DNA of 29,390 nucleotides, taken from contig MNCI01015754.1 of assembly GCA_015680685.1 (NCBI GenBank), positions 19,711 to 49,100 of the forward strand. The letters run 5' to 3'. The translations under genes were made by a program, and so were the position numbers. Positions 1 through 10,494 of the stretch are shown piece after piece (positions within the stretch are counted from its first letter, which is position 1; each line of letters begins with the position of its first letter). This DNA comes from Gnetum montanum. Lineage: Eukaryota > Streptophyta > Gnetopsida > Gnetales > Gnetaceae. The notes below the pieces were generated by a model, which had not been told where the DNA came from, ran no database searches, and worked only from the letters and a program-made list of their open reading frames with translations.

Positions 1-130
1 TGTACATGTCTTAGACCTTGTGTACTACTTTTGGGAATTCCAAGCACACATTACTTGAGCACTACTAGATATGCTACTGGGTTACCAAGTAGTTACAATT
101 AAATGTTCATGATTAAATCATACTCATTCA

Positions 131-780
131 GTGTTAGCAACAGGAAGTGTAAATGAAAATAAAGGAAATATCAATTTTAGGATGCTAAATATGGTAACAT
201 TTAAGGATCACTTATCATTATCATTTGTTGACCAGGTGCTCGAAACAATATCAAGGCATTACTACTATAGCTTGCTAGATGATTATAGTGGCTATAACCA
301 AATCCAAATTGCACCAAAGGACCAAGCAAAGACAATGTTCACAAGTCCTTGGGGGACTTTTGCATATCATAAGATGTTGTTTGGTCTATGCAATTCTCCT
401 ACCACATTTTAATGCTTGGTCCTGAGCATCTTTCAATAGTAGACTGGTAGTGGTGTAGAAGTCTTCATAGATGACTTCTCCACCTATGGATCTATATTTA
501 AGCAAGCCCTAGACTACCTTAAGCAAGTGCTAAGACAATGTGCAAAACTAACTTATGGCTTAATTAGTAGAAAAGTCACCTCATGATCTAGGAGGGGATT
601 GTATTGGGGCAAAAAATATTGCAAGTAGTTATTGAGGTGAACCCTAAAAAAATAAGGGTCATCCAAGGAATAACTTGTCAACTGGAAACAGTTAAAGATG
701 TTCGATCATTCCTTAGACACACTAGCTACTACCAGTGATTCATAGAGAATTTCTCTAAGATCACAAAACCATTGGTTGAA
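131..780 (+). pseudogene. gypsy reverse transcriptase remnant
   Basis: Residues encoded at about 190-412 match the gypsy RT palm and fingers: a KDHLSLSFVDQVLE stretch, then LLDDYSGYNQIQIAP, then the FGLCNSPTTF block. The FIDD active-site motif (the YxDD equivalent) is at 464-475 in another frame, so at least one frameshift separates it from the first part. A stop directly follows the SPTTF block. Beyond the active site the thumb region continues with stops to about 780. The enzyme would copy the element's RNA into DNA, but this copy cannot encode it. The first 130 bases of the window show no clear match. Confidence 0.85.
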
Positions 781-1270
781 CTAACAAATAAAGATGCTCC
801 TTTTGTTTGAACCCCAAAATGTGAAAAAGCATTTCAGCAACTGAAAGAAAGGCTTGTGGAAACTCCAATTCTACAAGTACTTGATTAGTCTAGACCATTT
901 TACATCATGAAAAATGCATTAAATTATGCTTTGGTAGTTATGCTGACATAGTTAGATTACAAAAAACATCCATACTACATCCATTGCACTAGCTAAAGCA
1001 TTGTGCATGCACAATTGAACTACACCACTACAGAAAAAGAATTGATGATAGTTGTGTTTGCTCTAGAGAAGTTCAAGCATTATGTGCCTAGATAAAAGGT
1101 GTTTGTGCACATAAAACATAGTGCCATCTACTTCCTAATAAATAATCTAATGGTGAGCACCTGTGTCATATAGTGGCTAGTGATCTTGCAAGAATTTGAT
1201 CTTACAATGGTAGATCAAAAGGGCATTGAGAATTTGGTCACTGATCACTTGTCTCGATTGCGATGAGATG
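781..1270 (+). pseudogene. gypsy RNase H remnant
   Basis: A broken frame carries the usual gypsy RNase H signatures. There is a segment ending KAFQQLKERLVETPILQ at the RT/RNase H linker, then YTTTEKELMIVVFALEKF around 1020-1080, and ENLVTDHLSRL near 1225-1262, just before the integrase. Several TAG, TAA and TGA stops interrupt it. It directly continues the RT remnant in the order expected for gypsy pol. RNase H normally removes the RNA strand during reverse transcription. Confidence 0.8.
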
Positions 1271-1439
1271 ACAAAGACGAAGAAATCCCATTATCTAATA
1301 CATTTCCTGATGAACTCCTCTTTGTTGAAGCAATAACTAAACAAATGTCTAATGAGCCAAAATGGTATGATAACATTCTCACCTATCTTCTCACTTGGGA
1401 GATGCCACAAGGTTTAGACAACTAGAGGAAATAATAGTT

Positions 1440-2640
1440 TGTTCACCAAGTAAAGCACTTCATGGAGATCAATAGACACCTCTACAAGATGCATGTCGAT
1501 AACTTGGTTCATTGGTGTGTCCGTAATGCTAATCAATTTCTTGTTCTCCAAAATGCTTAAGAAGGTCCTTGTGGAGGACACTATGCTGTGAGATGCACAA
1601 CCATTAAAATCTTGATGGTATGGCACTATTAGCCAACACTCTTTAAGAATACTCACCATTTCATGCACTCTTTGAATGATGCCAACAAGATGGTTGAATG
1701 ACTACTTGAATGGAGGGACCTCAACAATGGATTCAACCTTTAAAACCATTTGACATTTGGAACATGATTTCATGGGTCCCATCATGCCCATGTTAAATGG
1801 AAAGGCATACATCATAGTAATTATTGACTATTGTACAAACTGGGAAAAAGTAGCAACCGTCATCAACTATACATCTTCTACTACTACTCGATTTGTATAA
1901 CAAAACATTGAAAATAGGTTTGGTATGCCACGTGCATTAATTTTTGACAATGGAACTCATTTTATAGGTACTACTTTTTGAAAGCTTATGCAATGCTTGG
2001 GGGTTGAACAGAAACTCATAACCCCTTACCATCCTCAGGCTAATAGTTAAGATAAGGTTACTAATAGGGAAATCACAAAGATACTAACAAGAACTATTAG
2101 TAAGTATAGGAAGGACTGGAGCACAAAATTAAATGATGCCTTTTGGACCTACCACTTAACATGGACACTTCCTATAGGCTACTCTCCCTATGAGCTTTTG
2201 TATGGTAAACTACCAATACTACCTATTCAATCTAAACTCCATACACTTTCAATAGCTTATGACCTTGACCTTGACTTAAGTCTAGTATAAAAGGAAAGGC
2301 TAATGAATCTCAACCTATTCAACGAAAACTGATTAGTGGCCTTATTATCTAATCAGTTGCACAAGGCTTATAACAAAAATTATCATGACCTAAAAATTAG
2401 AAAAGTTAAATTTCAACCAGAAGATAAGGTTCTCTATTGGAACCCCACACATATACCTTAATGAACTAAGTTCTAGACATTGTGGGAAGGACCTTACATC
2501 ATTTACAAGACTTTTTCTTCAGGGGCCATGATGATATATAAACTTGAAAGCCCAAACAAGAAGTAGTTACTCAACATTGAACAAATTAAACCTTTCCATG
2601 AGCATAAGCTAGCTAACACAAAAACAACCTCATCATATGG
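1440..2640 (+). pseudogene. gypsy integrase remnant (zinc-binding, DDE core, C-terminal part)
   Basis: The region reads as an integrase with stops. A zinc-binding N-terminal part lies around 1490-1680. The core starts with DFMGPIMPMLNGKAYIIVI near 1760-1830 (first catalytic Asp). IFDNGTHF near 1938-1962 holds the second Asp, and NREITKIL near 2062-2090 holds the Glu, so all three DDE acids are still visible. It continues through a FWTYHLTWTLPIGYSPYELLYG block to a C-terminal part ending IKPFHEHK near 2610. I see no chromodomain, which fits Tat/Athila rather than chromovirus elements. The copy at 15224 begins inside this gene. Confidence 0.85.
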
Positions 2641-3348
2641 ATAACCATACTCCATATTATAGATCTCCTCCTTTCAACTTTCAACTTAGTCATGGATGAG
2701 ATTACCACTCATGCTAACGATTCAAGCAACTCCTCAACTTTTCAACTTTTTTTTTTTACACATTTTTTATTTTCTAACTTTTTATTTTACATGTTCCTTG
2801 TTTTACATCTTTTTTTTATGTTCTTATGTTATTAGTCTTTTCTAGTTTTTCTTTTACACCATTGTTAGTACATTTGATATTTCTTAAATCATTTACACTT
2901 TCTTCTATATTTTCTTTTATTTGGTGTGATTTTCTAACTTTTTCTTAATAAGTGCTAGGTATATTGATAATGCATTACTTAATGATGGTATGTACTATTT
3001 ATGTTATTTGATTGTTGGTATCTAGTTTTTAGCTTTGAATTTCATTACAGATAATTAGGACATGGTTTCTTTTTCATGTAAGAGGCAGTGAGTCCACAAC
3101 ATCCACCCACCCATACACTCTATGGTGTTTCTTGTTCTAGAAATGTGCAATCCCTTTTTCACTAATAAAACTTTAATAAATTTGTGACTTTAGTAGTTTC
3201 CAGAATTGGAAAGGATTCAAAGGATTGAATAGGATGTGGCTTCAAGGGGATTTAGTATTCTGTATACTTTTCTGTTTGCCCGGGTACATGTGTGTTTTCA
3301 TGAATTTCTTACAATTCTCTGCCAATCAATAAAGGAAGTTGAATAAGT

Positions 3349-3600
3349 CCTTGCATGGTGTGGTTCTTATGAAAAGAATGATGAGAATTTAAAGCACACC
3401 CCTTGGACAAAATAAATGTATACATCCTTTCATGGTGTGGTTCTCATCAAGAAAAAAAGAGAAAAAAGATGAGGATTGAAAGCACAACCCTTGGATAAAA
3501 TAAATGCATCTGTCTTTGCATGGTGTGGTTCCCCTTTCAAAAAAATAGACAATGGGAATTCAAAGCACACCCCTTAGATAGAATAAACAGGCTACAAGCA
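3349..3600 (+). repeat. minisatellite in gypsy 3' spacer, about 3 units
   Basis: Three imperfect units of about 75-87 bp each begin with a form of TTGCATGGTGTGGTTCT, pass through an A-rich middle, and end with AAGCACACCCCTTGGACAA followed by AATAAATG. The last unit ends differently (CCCCTTAGAT then GGCTACA). The same array in the second gypsy copy has five units. Confidence 0.85.
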
Positions 3601-3670
3601 CTGGTTATGGGATTCGTCTTCTTTAACTAAGGCCATTCCTCACTTCCTACTTCTTCTCTAATTTGGAACA

Positions 3671-3889
3671 ATGGTTGATCTATGGGAGCACTCTTGTGTC
3701 TCAAGGGATGGATTAGTCTTAGAATGTCGATGTGAAGTCATTGGTTGGTTTTGGTATGGACTAAGGATGGATCCTATCAAGCCATTTAACCACAAAATCC
3801 ACAAAGGACTTTATGTGACTATAATTAGGAACTCCATTCCACTTTGTCTCTCATCCATCTATGCTTTCCATGTTCCACGTCATTGCTGA
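3671..3889 (+). other. short open frame in gypsy spacer, coding status doubtful
   Basis: This is a 72-codon frame starting MVDLWEHSCVS. The homologous stretch in copy 2 (about 16915-17135) keeps similar wording (MVVLWEHFCVS) but has stops and length changes. It might be the remains of an extra ORF such as those some Athila/Tat elements carry after pol, or simply conserved non-coding sequence. I recognise no domain. Confidence 0.2.
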
Positions 3890-4518
3890 TTTCATGTTTT
3901 GGTTCGATGTCTTGGTTTGATGTATCAGAATTCTTAGTTAGTTACTTCCAAATTTTTTTACATAACATTTTGTAACCATTAATCATCCACGAAGCCCATG
4001 GACTCTTTGGTCTGAAGTTATGCAAGGGCATAAAATGCCTATGCCTACTTTGGGGAGGACCCACTTACATATCTTTTGCTTGGGTTAGTTAAGTTCTTTA
4101 CCCTTAAACAGATTTACAATCAAATTCTTTCTGTTTACTCCATTCATGACATCCAATTGTACACATCTTCACAATAGTTTTCAGTGAATTCTTCTTTTCA
4201 TTGTTGTGAATTCTTATATCCACTTCAAATATTTTCTTGTATTGAACTTTTATAAATTTAATGAATTGCTTAATTTAATTAACCCTATCTATCAGCTTTC
4301 TCACTAACACTATTACAGAAACCAAACTACCACAATCACAACTTAGCTGAGTGTAACCATCAATGAGACAAGGCATTTAATAGTTATGTGTTACACATTG
4401 CATACTAATTCATGTTCCTGTTGTGATTGCAGTGGAAAGAATGGATTGGAAATGAGACTATCTTCATGAAGGATGATGTAGCAATAGCACACAATGAAGA
4501 CCATTTGTGATCAAAAGA

Positions 4519-4540
4519 TCTCTCTCTCTCTCTCTCTCTC
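4519..4540 (+). repeat. (TC)11 microsatellite
   Basis: An uninterrupted TC run lies inside the gypsy spacer. The matching position in copy 2 (near 17790) has only a very short CT run, so it expanded in this copy after the two diverged. Confidence 0.9.
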
Positions 4541-4777
4541 CCCTACTACCAAGAGGTGTTGGATGTCGATATTTTCGAGGGTGTTTACTCCTCTTCTCAT
4601 GAACATCCAATGTTGTAAAAATTGTAACTCCATACATTTGAATGCTCAAAGTCTATATTTTTGTTTCATTTGAGTCAGTTTGTCATGTTTGTTAATAATC
4701 CCTACCTACCTAGTATGTTATATTGTAAAGAAGTTGTTCCTCCTCTTCTTCACTTAAGGATGAGGTTTCATTTAGTC

Positions 4778-4786
4778 ATGGGGGTA
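4778..4786 (+). other. polypurine tract of gypsy copy 1
   Basis: CATGGGGGTA lies directly before the LTR start TGATGA. In copy 2 the same place reads GTGGGGGTA, preceded by a CTCGAGGACGAG motif about 20 bp upstream. That arrangement is familiar next to the 3' LTR of gypsy elements. The tract primes plus-strand DNA synthesis. Confidence 0.75.
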
Positions 4787-5584
4787 TGATGAAGCACGTT
4801 TATGTCGACCACGACATCATGTATGTGATGTCATGGCCTAGATCCAACATTGGGGTATATTTCCCAAGTTTATAAATACTGTGCTTGAGCTCCTATTTTG
4901 AGTAACTTTTTGAATAGTTTTAGTTTCCAATTTTCAAGCAAGGTGGTGAAGCTCTTGCAATTCATTTTTCTCAAAGTTAGAATATTTTTTGAGTGCCCGT
5001 AGGAGTCTTAAGTGTGTATGGTTCTTTTTTTAAGCATTGATATACCTAAGCATAGCAGTGTGATGAGAATAAAACAAACTCTTTTGACAATCCTTACAGC
5101 ACTAAGAATATTTGACTTTCTTGTTCTTTACTTTAATACATTTGATTAAGGAAATTATTTTTTGCAATTAATGAACATGAGCATGACCACTTCGAGCATT
5201 CATATAGTACTTGATAATCTAGCAATGCTTAATGTTTGGTAGCCTAGCAGTGCTACATGTGTTCAAGAAAGTGGGATAGTTACTTGTGTTAGGCTAGATA
5301 GACAATAGACATTAGTTTTCAATCAACTCTACCCTTATTCTTGCTATAGGTGATTACATTTATAAAATATAAAACAACAAAAATTCATATACCTCAATTA
5401 CACTTAAACCATACCCTTGAGCCTCACAAGTGTAGTTGGGAAGATAATGAATGTTCTTAACACTATTTCACTTCCTAGAGGAACTAGTGTATGAGATAAC
5501 TATATGTCCATGGACTTTGACCAAATTGCGTGTAATGCCTTAGTGATTCATATGGTTGGGTGTAGGGTACCTTGCCACTCATTA
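4787..5584 (+). repeat. 3' LTR of gypsy copy 1 (about 798 bp)
   Basis: It starts TGATGA after the polypurine tract and ends where homology with copy 2 stops (CTCATTA here, CTCATCA in copy 2). The ancestral LTR therefore had the inverted ends TGATGA...TCATCA, and this copy has lost the final CA by one C-to-T change. A TATA-like TTTATAAATAC is at about 4869-4879. Sequence beyond 5584 is unrelated to that following copy 2, which supports the boundary. Confidence 0.75.
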
Positions 5585-5830
5585 GTGTAGATCTACTTTA
5601 ACAAGATAGTGATATGATTTCATATGTTATTCTAATTCTATTAGTCATTGCTTCGTACATATTTTGAATCACTTTAATATATTTATCAAGGATACTTTTC
5701 CTTTCCAAGGCATACAAAATGAAATCTCTATGCATTCTATCATATGCTTTTTTGAGTCAACAAAAAATTATATGCATATTTTCTCTATGTTTTCTTAATT
5801 TCTTCATTAATTGTCATATTAAACAAATAT
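5585..5830 (-). pseudogene. LINE (RTE-like) reverse transcriptase fragment
   Basis: The minus strand at about 5590-5770 encodes KKAYDRMHRDFILYALERK followed by a KYIKVIQNMYEAMTNRIR-like stretch. This is the palm region of a non-LTR reverse transcriptase, closest in wording to the RTE-type DLEKAYDRVPRE family signature. A TGA sits just before KKAYDR. Upstream sequence to about 5830 continues weakly. The fragment stops exactly at the gypsy LTR, so it was probably cut by that insertion. Confidence 0.7.
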
Positions 5831-7458
5831 CCTTCACAGTATTCAAATTTAGGATAAGAGAACTAAATGGTTTCACATTTGAAGATTGAATTATAAGTGT
5901 TTCTTAGTTTTTATAAAATAATGACATTGTAATCAAATCCCATTTCTAAATGAATAAAATAAAAAGAAGAAGAAAAACTTAGACATTAATAAGCTATTAT
6001 GTATCATTTCCTTGGATTTACTTTTTCTAGGGCAAGATGCTGATTAATTTGTTGAACTTTCTCACATAAAATAAATAAATAAATATCATCATAACACTAA
6101 GCCAAGTGACAAATTTTTCACATGAAATATCATGGAATGTATTGGTTAGACTTTATCACAAATAATAAATAATTATGGTCATAACACTAGGAAGAATTTA
6201 AGGCTAAACAACTACCATGGTAAGAATTCTTTAATAGTAATTTTGATTTTTTACGATGTGAAAATCAATTCTACAATTTCAGTAATTTGAAAAAAAAAAT
6301 ATCTGTGTGTATACATGTATGTATAGTATATTTAGTTTTATTTGAAGTGTATCTAAAAGATATGATTATAGGAAAGAATATCAAAAACTTTAAAGTTAGC
6401 AATTTAGTTTTATTATTTGTGACAAGGAAATTCATTGCTACTATTGTACTGATATAGTAGGATGGATGTGACTTAAGAGTGTCCTGACATATAGTTGAGG
6501 CATGCATCAACTAACTTGGATTAAAATTGATCAACCTGATCCCATATTTCATATGCTTAATATTATTAATAGACCATTTTCCAACTACACACATAATAAA
6601 ATTTTAAATTTTAGTTTCAATTTCATTAATACTATTAAAATACCTTAGGAAAAAGGAAAAAATATGTGTTCCAATAGGTAATCTACACAATGTTTTAAAT
6701 TCATTCATTCTTGTATTTCTACCAATTAAGCATTGCTTGAATTGTTAGAATGTATGTCTTGTTAATTCAATACACCATTATGATCATTGAAAGTATTATG
6801 AAAGTTTCTTGTGGATTATGTTTATCAAAGCAACATGTTATTTTGACTCATGTTTTTTAAATTTAGAAAATGGAATTGTTTTAAGTGAAACATTGTTGAA
6901 AGAAAAGAAATACATAACATAAAATATATTTAATTAATAATTTTTAACTTTAATTTAATTTGTGATAACTTTATTTTTTATTGGAATTCAAACTCAAATT
7001 TTACCAATTGCAAGAGTCAACTAACCACCCAAATCTTACTTTATTGGGAAGAGGGTAGAATGGTAATGAGCCAAAACAACTGAGCATTTTTTATGCCTTA
7101 TAAAAAGGGCTAGAAATTTATGCTTGTATGCTTGTATTTGGAGATTTTTGCTGAAAAGAAATTTAAAATTTTAAACATCTATATCTCCAAATCAATCGTT
7201 TTCAAACATGTCTATCAATTACAAGGTGTAATATAGGCATGGTTATAAGATTAGTTTTAGTATTGCTACTCTTATAATTTTATTATATGTTCTAAATTTA
7301 ATGTAGTGTATGGAATGAGGAATTTGAGATAATTTTTCATTTAATGTGTTTTTAGGTTAATGTAGTTAAGAATATTTAGAATGTTTTTAATCTTACAACC
7401 TTAACTTTATTTTCTTAGTTTTAAGATTGATTTTATTTTTGTTGCTATCAAGGGCCAA
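5831..7458. other. AT-rich spacer, no gene seen
   Basis: This stretch has runs of A, T and AAAT repeats (for example ATAAATAAATAAAT near 6070) and no frame of substance on either strand. A plus-strand TATAAAAAGGG is at 7099-7109. A minus-strand GAGTTTGAATTCC near 6980-6995 resembles a polymerase III B box, but its A box is poor. I see no terminal inverted repeats that would define an element. Confidence 0.6.
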
Positions 7459-8269
7459 GAATCATCTGAAGTGTGAAAATTGGCAGAGCCTTCCCCCTCG
7501 TGGAAAAGGGGTTGACCTTCTTCCGAAGAAGGAGATTCTGGAGAATAAATGTTATAATCTTCCTGGGATTGATATACAATATCGATCTCAGGGTTATATT
7601 GAATTTCATCATCAGAAAGATATTCATAAAATTGTTCATTCAATTTATGTTTTTGAATGAAATTAATTTTCTTTTGATTTTTATCTTTTTGCAGACATTG
7701 GGTAGCAAAATGCAGACCTTGGCATAGATAACATCGTATATCTTTCCTTTTTAATTTCTGTTGTTGTTTCCTATAGTAACTAGGATATTTCCTAATTTGT
7801 TTAGGAATTTTTCTTTTCCACTATTTAGAAGTATTCATTTTAAATTTCTTTTTACCTTTTCTTTTTTTATGCTTGGGAGGACAACATTGGTATTTTTCCT
7901 CTAGACATAAATCTAAACATAAGTTTTTACCTAATCTTCTTGACAAATCTTGCATTTTTCATTTTGCTTGTTCATTATAGCACAATTCTCTGTTTACATC
8001 TTTCAAGAATTGTTTGATCTAACCAAAACTCATTTCACCTAAATGTAAGTTTTGTTTTTTAAGTTCACTTAAATATTTATTACAAAATGGTTGAGGTAAA
8101 GAACCAATTAAGTGTTCTTTTGTTGCAACTTCATGGGTAAGTTTCTCATGGTAATACCATTATTCCATTTCTTCAAGATACACTTAAAGATCTTGGATTC
8201 TACTTAAACGAGCTTTAAAAAACCTATCTCTATCAATAGTTTCTACATTTACTTTAATACCTATAAATT
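7459..8269 (-). repeat. terminal redundancy of the viral copy, left
   Basis: This segment is collinear with 14416-15223 at an offset of about 6955 bp. I count about 11 substitutions in the first 245 aligned bases, so the two are near 95-96% identical, with a few short indels. It covers the C-terminal part of the coat protein and its zinc knuckle. Confidence 0.92.
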
Positions 8270-8670
8270 ATTTTATAATAGCATTCAAAAATACTATTGT
8301 AGGTGCATTGGTTAATTTATATTTAATATTATATGGGATATGGTTCCACCGCCTTCTCAAAATACCTCTAAAATTATATGTTGTATTTATGATGGCTACA
8401 TAAAGTTGTTTTTGCTCCAAATAAATTTGTATATCTAAGAAACATTGTATGGAGTCTAAAACATCCTGGCGTTCTTTTAATGTTTTGGTATCCATTGAAA
8501 AAGTTGGTTGTTTAGATCCAGCTTTTCTCATTTGTAACTGATGTAAATCAACAGGATCTATTGCTTGTGTTTGCTGAGCATCGTCTTTCATTAATAATTC
8601 TTCTTCAGTATCATATGATGCTGGTTGTATAGTACTATGTGTTGTAGAAGATCCTTCCTCTTCTTATCTT
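7459..8670 (-). pseudogene. pararetroviral coat protein, left copy (3' end of the integrated virus)
   Basis: An acidic N-terminal stretch (SYDTEEELL near 8600-8625) leads into the capsid core and a Lys/Arg-rich tail. A CX2CX4HX4C knuckle (CYLCQGLHFATQC) is encoded at 7695-7733. That knuckle binds nucleic acid and is typical of Caulimoviridae coat proteins. In-frame stops break the core: TAA-type stops in the QDL and EME stretches, a TAG before IKQF, a TGA at 7959-7961 and a TAG at 7821-7823. The last two are also in the right copy. After the knuckle the frame runs open past the viral end at 7459 into flanking DNA. Confidence 0.85.
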
Positions 8671-8798
8671 TGATTCATATTGATATGAATACCTTTCATT
8701 TTTCTTTCAATATTTTTTAATCTTGCTTATTCAACAATTTTTTGTAATTTTTCTTCTTCTAATCTTCTCATCTTTCTTTTGTATCTAACTTTATAACT

Positions 8799-9059
8799 CT
8801 AGCTAATTTTGGGAGGAGAAGATGAGGATCGGATTTGATTAGAAGATTGTTGAGATGATGGAGGTGTTTGAGGTGAAGCTAAAGGTTTTGGATGTTTTGG
8901 CATCCAAACTTGAGCTAAGTATTTCATATCCTTTCTAATATCTTCTAACATTTTTACTTCTAAAACTTGATATTTTAATAACTCTCCTATTCTTGAATTA
9001 CCCCAATTCTGTAGAGCTATTATATCTGAAGGAGCAGATGACATTACTTTTACTTTCAT
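8799..9059 (-). pseudogene. segment between movement and coat proteins, function unknown
   Basis: An 86-codon open stretch has a possible helical part (DIIALQNWGNSRIGELL, then EVKMLEDIRKDMKYLAQVW) and a Pro/Ser/Gln-rich tail. It lies inside the virus between movement and coat protein regions, so it probably belongs to the polyprotein. I recognise no named domain. Some Caulimoviridae carry a virion-associated, coiled-coil protein in this neighbourhood, which is an analogy only. Confidence 0.45.
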
Positions 9060-9146
9060 ATGATAGATAGAATCTGTTCCTGATGATGTTGCTTAAACAG
9101 AAGTATAAAAACCTAAAGTTGTTGCTGCTTGGTCTTATCCTAATTT

Positions 9147-9582
9147 TTATTTTTCTGTTTCTAAAAATTTCTTAGGATGTTCTTCTTCCTTTTTTTTAAA
9201 TTCTTCTAATTTTTGTTTTTTCACTGTGTCTTGTGTAGGATTCTCTTCTTCTTTTACATTTGTATGGATTCCATGAGTTACCATGGCATCACATTCTTTA
9301 CATCTATATCGAGAATCTACTTGTCTTAATTCTTTATGCTGACAGGATGGGTCTTCTGAGATAAATCGAGATGTGAATTCTTCAGAATTGTCATTAGATT
9401 NGGTCTTCTGAGATAAATCGAGATGTGAATTCTTCAGAATTGTCATTAGATTTTTTATTCTTCCTATGTCTCGAACTAAAATCTAATTGCTCTTGTACTT
9501 TTAATTTTTCTAAATCAACTTTATAATTTTCTATTTCTTTTTGTCTTTGTTTTGCAGATAAATTAACTGTTCCAAGAGACAA
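9147..9582 (-). pseudogene. viral segment with Cys/His motif and charged helix
   Basis: The minus strand encodes a very charged helical stretch (KQRQKEIENYKVDLEKLKVQ near 9480-9550). Further on, at 9291-9344, is a CX1H...CX2C arrangement (CQHKELRQ ... YRCKEC) that could bind a metal ion, followed by a Lys/Glu-rich tail. The reading is disturbed by a single N at 9401 flanked by identical 51-bp copies, so the real frame is likely simpler than what is shown. Its role is unknown. Confidence 0.5.
9350..9452. repeat. 51-bp duplication around a single N (probable assembly join)
   Basis: 9350-9400 and 9402-9452 are identical and separated only by the N at 9401. A perfect duplication straddling a single N is what results when two overlapping contigs are joined without trimming the overlap. 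Confidence 0.9.
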
Positions 9583-9788
9583 AGACGAGAAATACGTGTT
9601 TGAATAAGAACGAAATAAAGAAACTTTTGTGGTTGATGGATCTTGTGATCATAATCAAGAAACTTTGATGATTTTAATTTTACTTGTGTTCTTCTTTTTA
9701 TCCTAGTTGGTATTGGTTTTAGATACTCAAAATAGGTTGAATATTCAGATGTTAAATCTGGATATTGGGTATGTATAGGTAAACTTTT

Positions 9789-9882
9789 AGTATCTATGTT
9801 TACACCATATTCTAAATTGGTTGTGCCAACTTGGNCAGTATCTATGTTTACACCATATTCTAAATTGGTTGTGCCAACTTGG
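9789..9882. repeat. 46-bp duplication around a single N (probable assembly join)
   Basis: 9789-9834 and 9837-9882 are identical, with the N at 9835 between them. This is the same pattern as at 9401. The sequence between the two Ns (about 430 bp) was probably one small contig placed here. Confidence 0.9.
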
Positions 9883-10494
9883 ACTTTTTGATCTCCAAAG
9901 GATAACAAGGTTTGAATACTGTAGGGTTAAATAATTTAAAGCATAATCTAGTACCTATGGTAGCATAGATTTTCTGATCATGCATATTTATAGGAATGTA
10001 AATTATTAACATCAAACTTTTACTTATATGTGGATCATGAAGAGATAATGTAAAGTTTGGAATTGTAATTATCAAAGCATCTATTTCAAGAGTTTCGTTA
10101 GCCTGTGTAATGATAGCATCCTTAAAATTCCTAAATTTTTTATCAATGAAGGCTATCCAATAGGGATTCTTTAACCTATAGTTAAAGTGAGGATGGATGT
10201 GAATTGATAGTTCCGCAAGATGAACATAATTATATCCTTCTTTAATTCATTTATTACATTCTATAGTACTAAAAAATGTTAAACACACTGTACGAAGACC
10301 AGAACCTGAAATTTCTAAATCACATTTCGATAAATACATTTCCTTATATGATTCAAGCCATTTTAAACTAGATTTTTGATAAATCTCAGATCGTTTTGAA
10401 ATAGGTAGTGGTTTAGTACCATTAGAACTACTACAAAATTCAAATAAGCATTGACATAAGAATTGGTACTTGTCAAACTAGATGAATTTGCCAT
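9861..10494 (-). pseudogene. pararetroviral movement protein (30K type), broken
   Basis: It is the first coding block after the primer site. A start ATG at 10492-10494 opens MANSSSLTSTNSYVNAYLNF, then a frameshift near 10430 and a TGA at 10247-10249 break it. The middle holds YVHLAELSIHIHPHF and NPYWIAFIDKKF. A core of TIPNFTLSLHDPHISKSL with downstream ATIGTRLCFKLF matches the 30K movement protein fold of Caulimoviridae. These proteins form tubules that carry virions through plasmodesmata. Near 9890 the frame that continues into the downstream polyprotein differs from the movement protein frame. Confidence 0.78.

Larger units (their letters stand above)
2641..4777 (+). other. non-coding spacer between gypsy pol and 3' LTR, copy 1
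   Basis: About 2.1 kb with no retroelement domain. It starts T-rich (2740-2960), then holds a minisatellite (3349-3600), a short open frame (3671-3889) and a TC microsatellite (4519-4540). Almost all of it aligns with 15790-18030 of the second copy, so it is an inherited part of this family and not a later insertion. Confidence 0.7.
1..5584 (+). mobile_element. Ty3/gypsy retrotransposon (Tat/Athila-like), copy 1, 5' end outside window
   Basis: On the plus strand, recognisable RT, RNase H and integrase blocks occur in the gypsy order, followed by about 2.1 kb of spacer, a G-rich polypurine tract and a 3' LTR. A long spacer between pol and the 3' LTR is typical of the Tat/Athila lineages. The frame is broken by many stops, so the copy is dead. 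No 5' LTR or gag is in the window. A second copy of the same family lies at 15224-18830. The short stretches I aligned by eye are roughly 85% identical, so the two are separate insertions of one family. Confidence 0.88.

Noticed and set aside
1414-1668. Minus-strand 84-codon frame
   Set aside because: It is the complement of the decayed gypsy integrase zinc-binding region; no independent motif.
6970-7050. A second SINE head on the minus strand
   Set aside because: GAGTTTGAATTCC resembles a B box, but the A box match is poor and no ends are visible.
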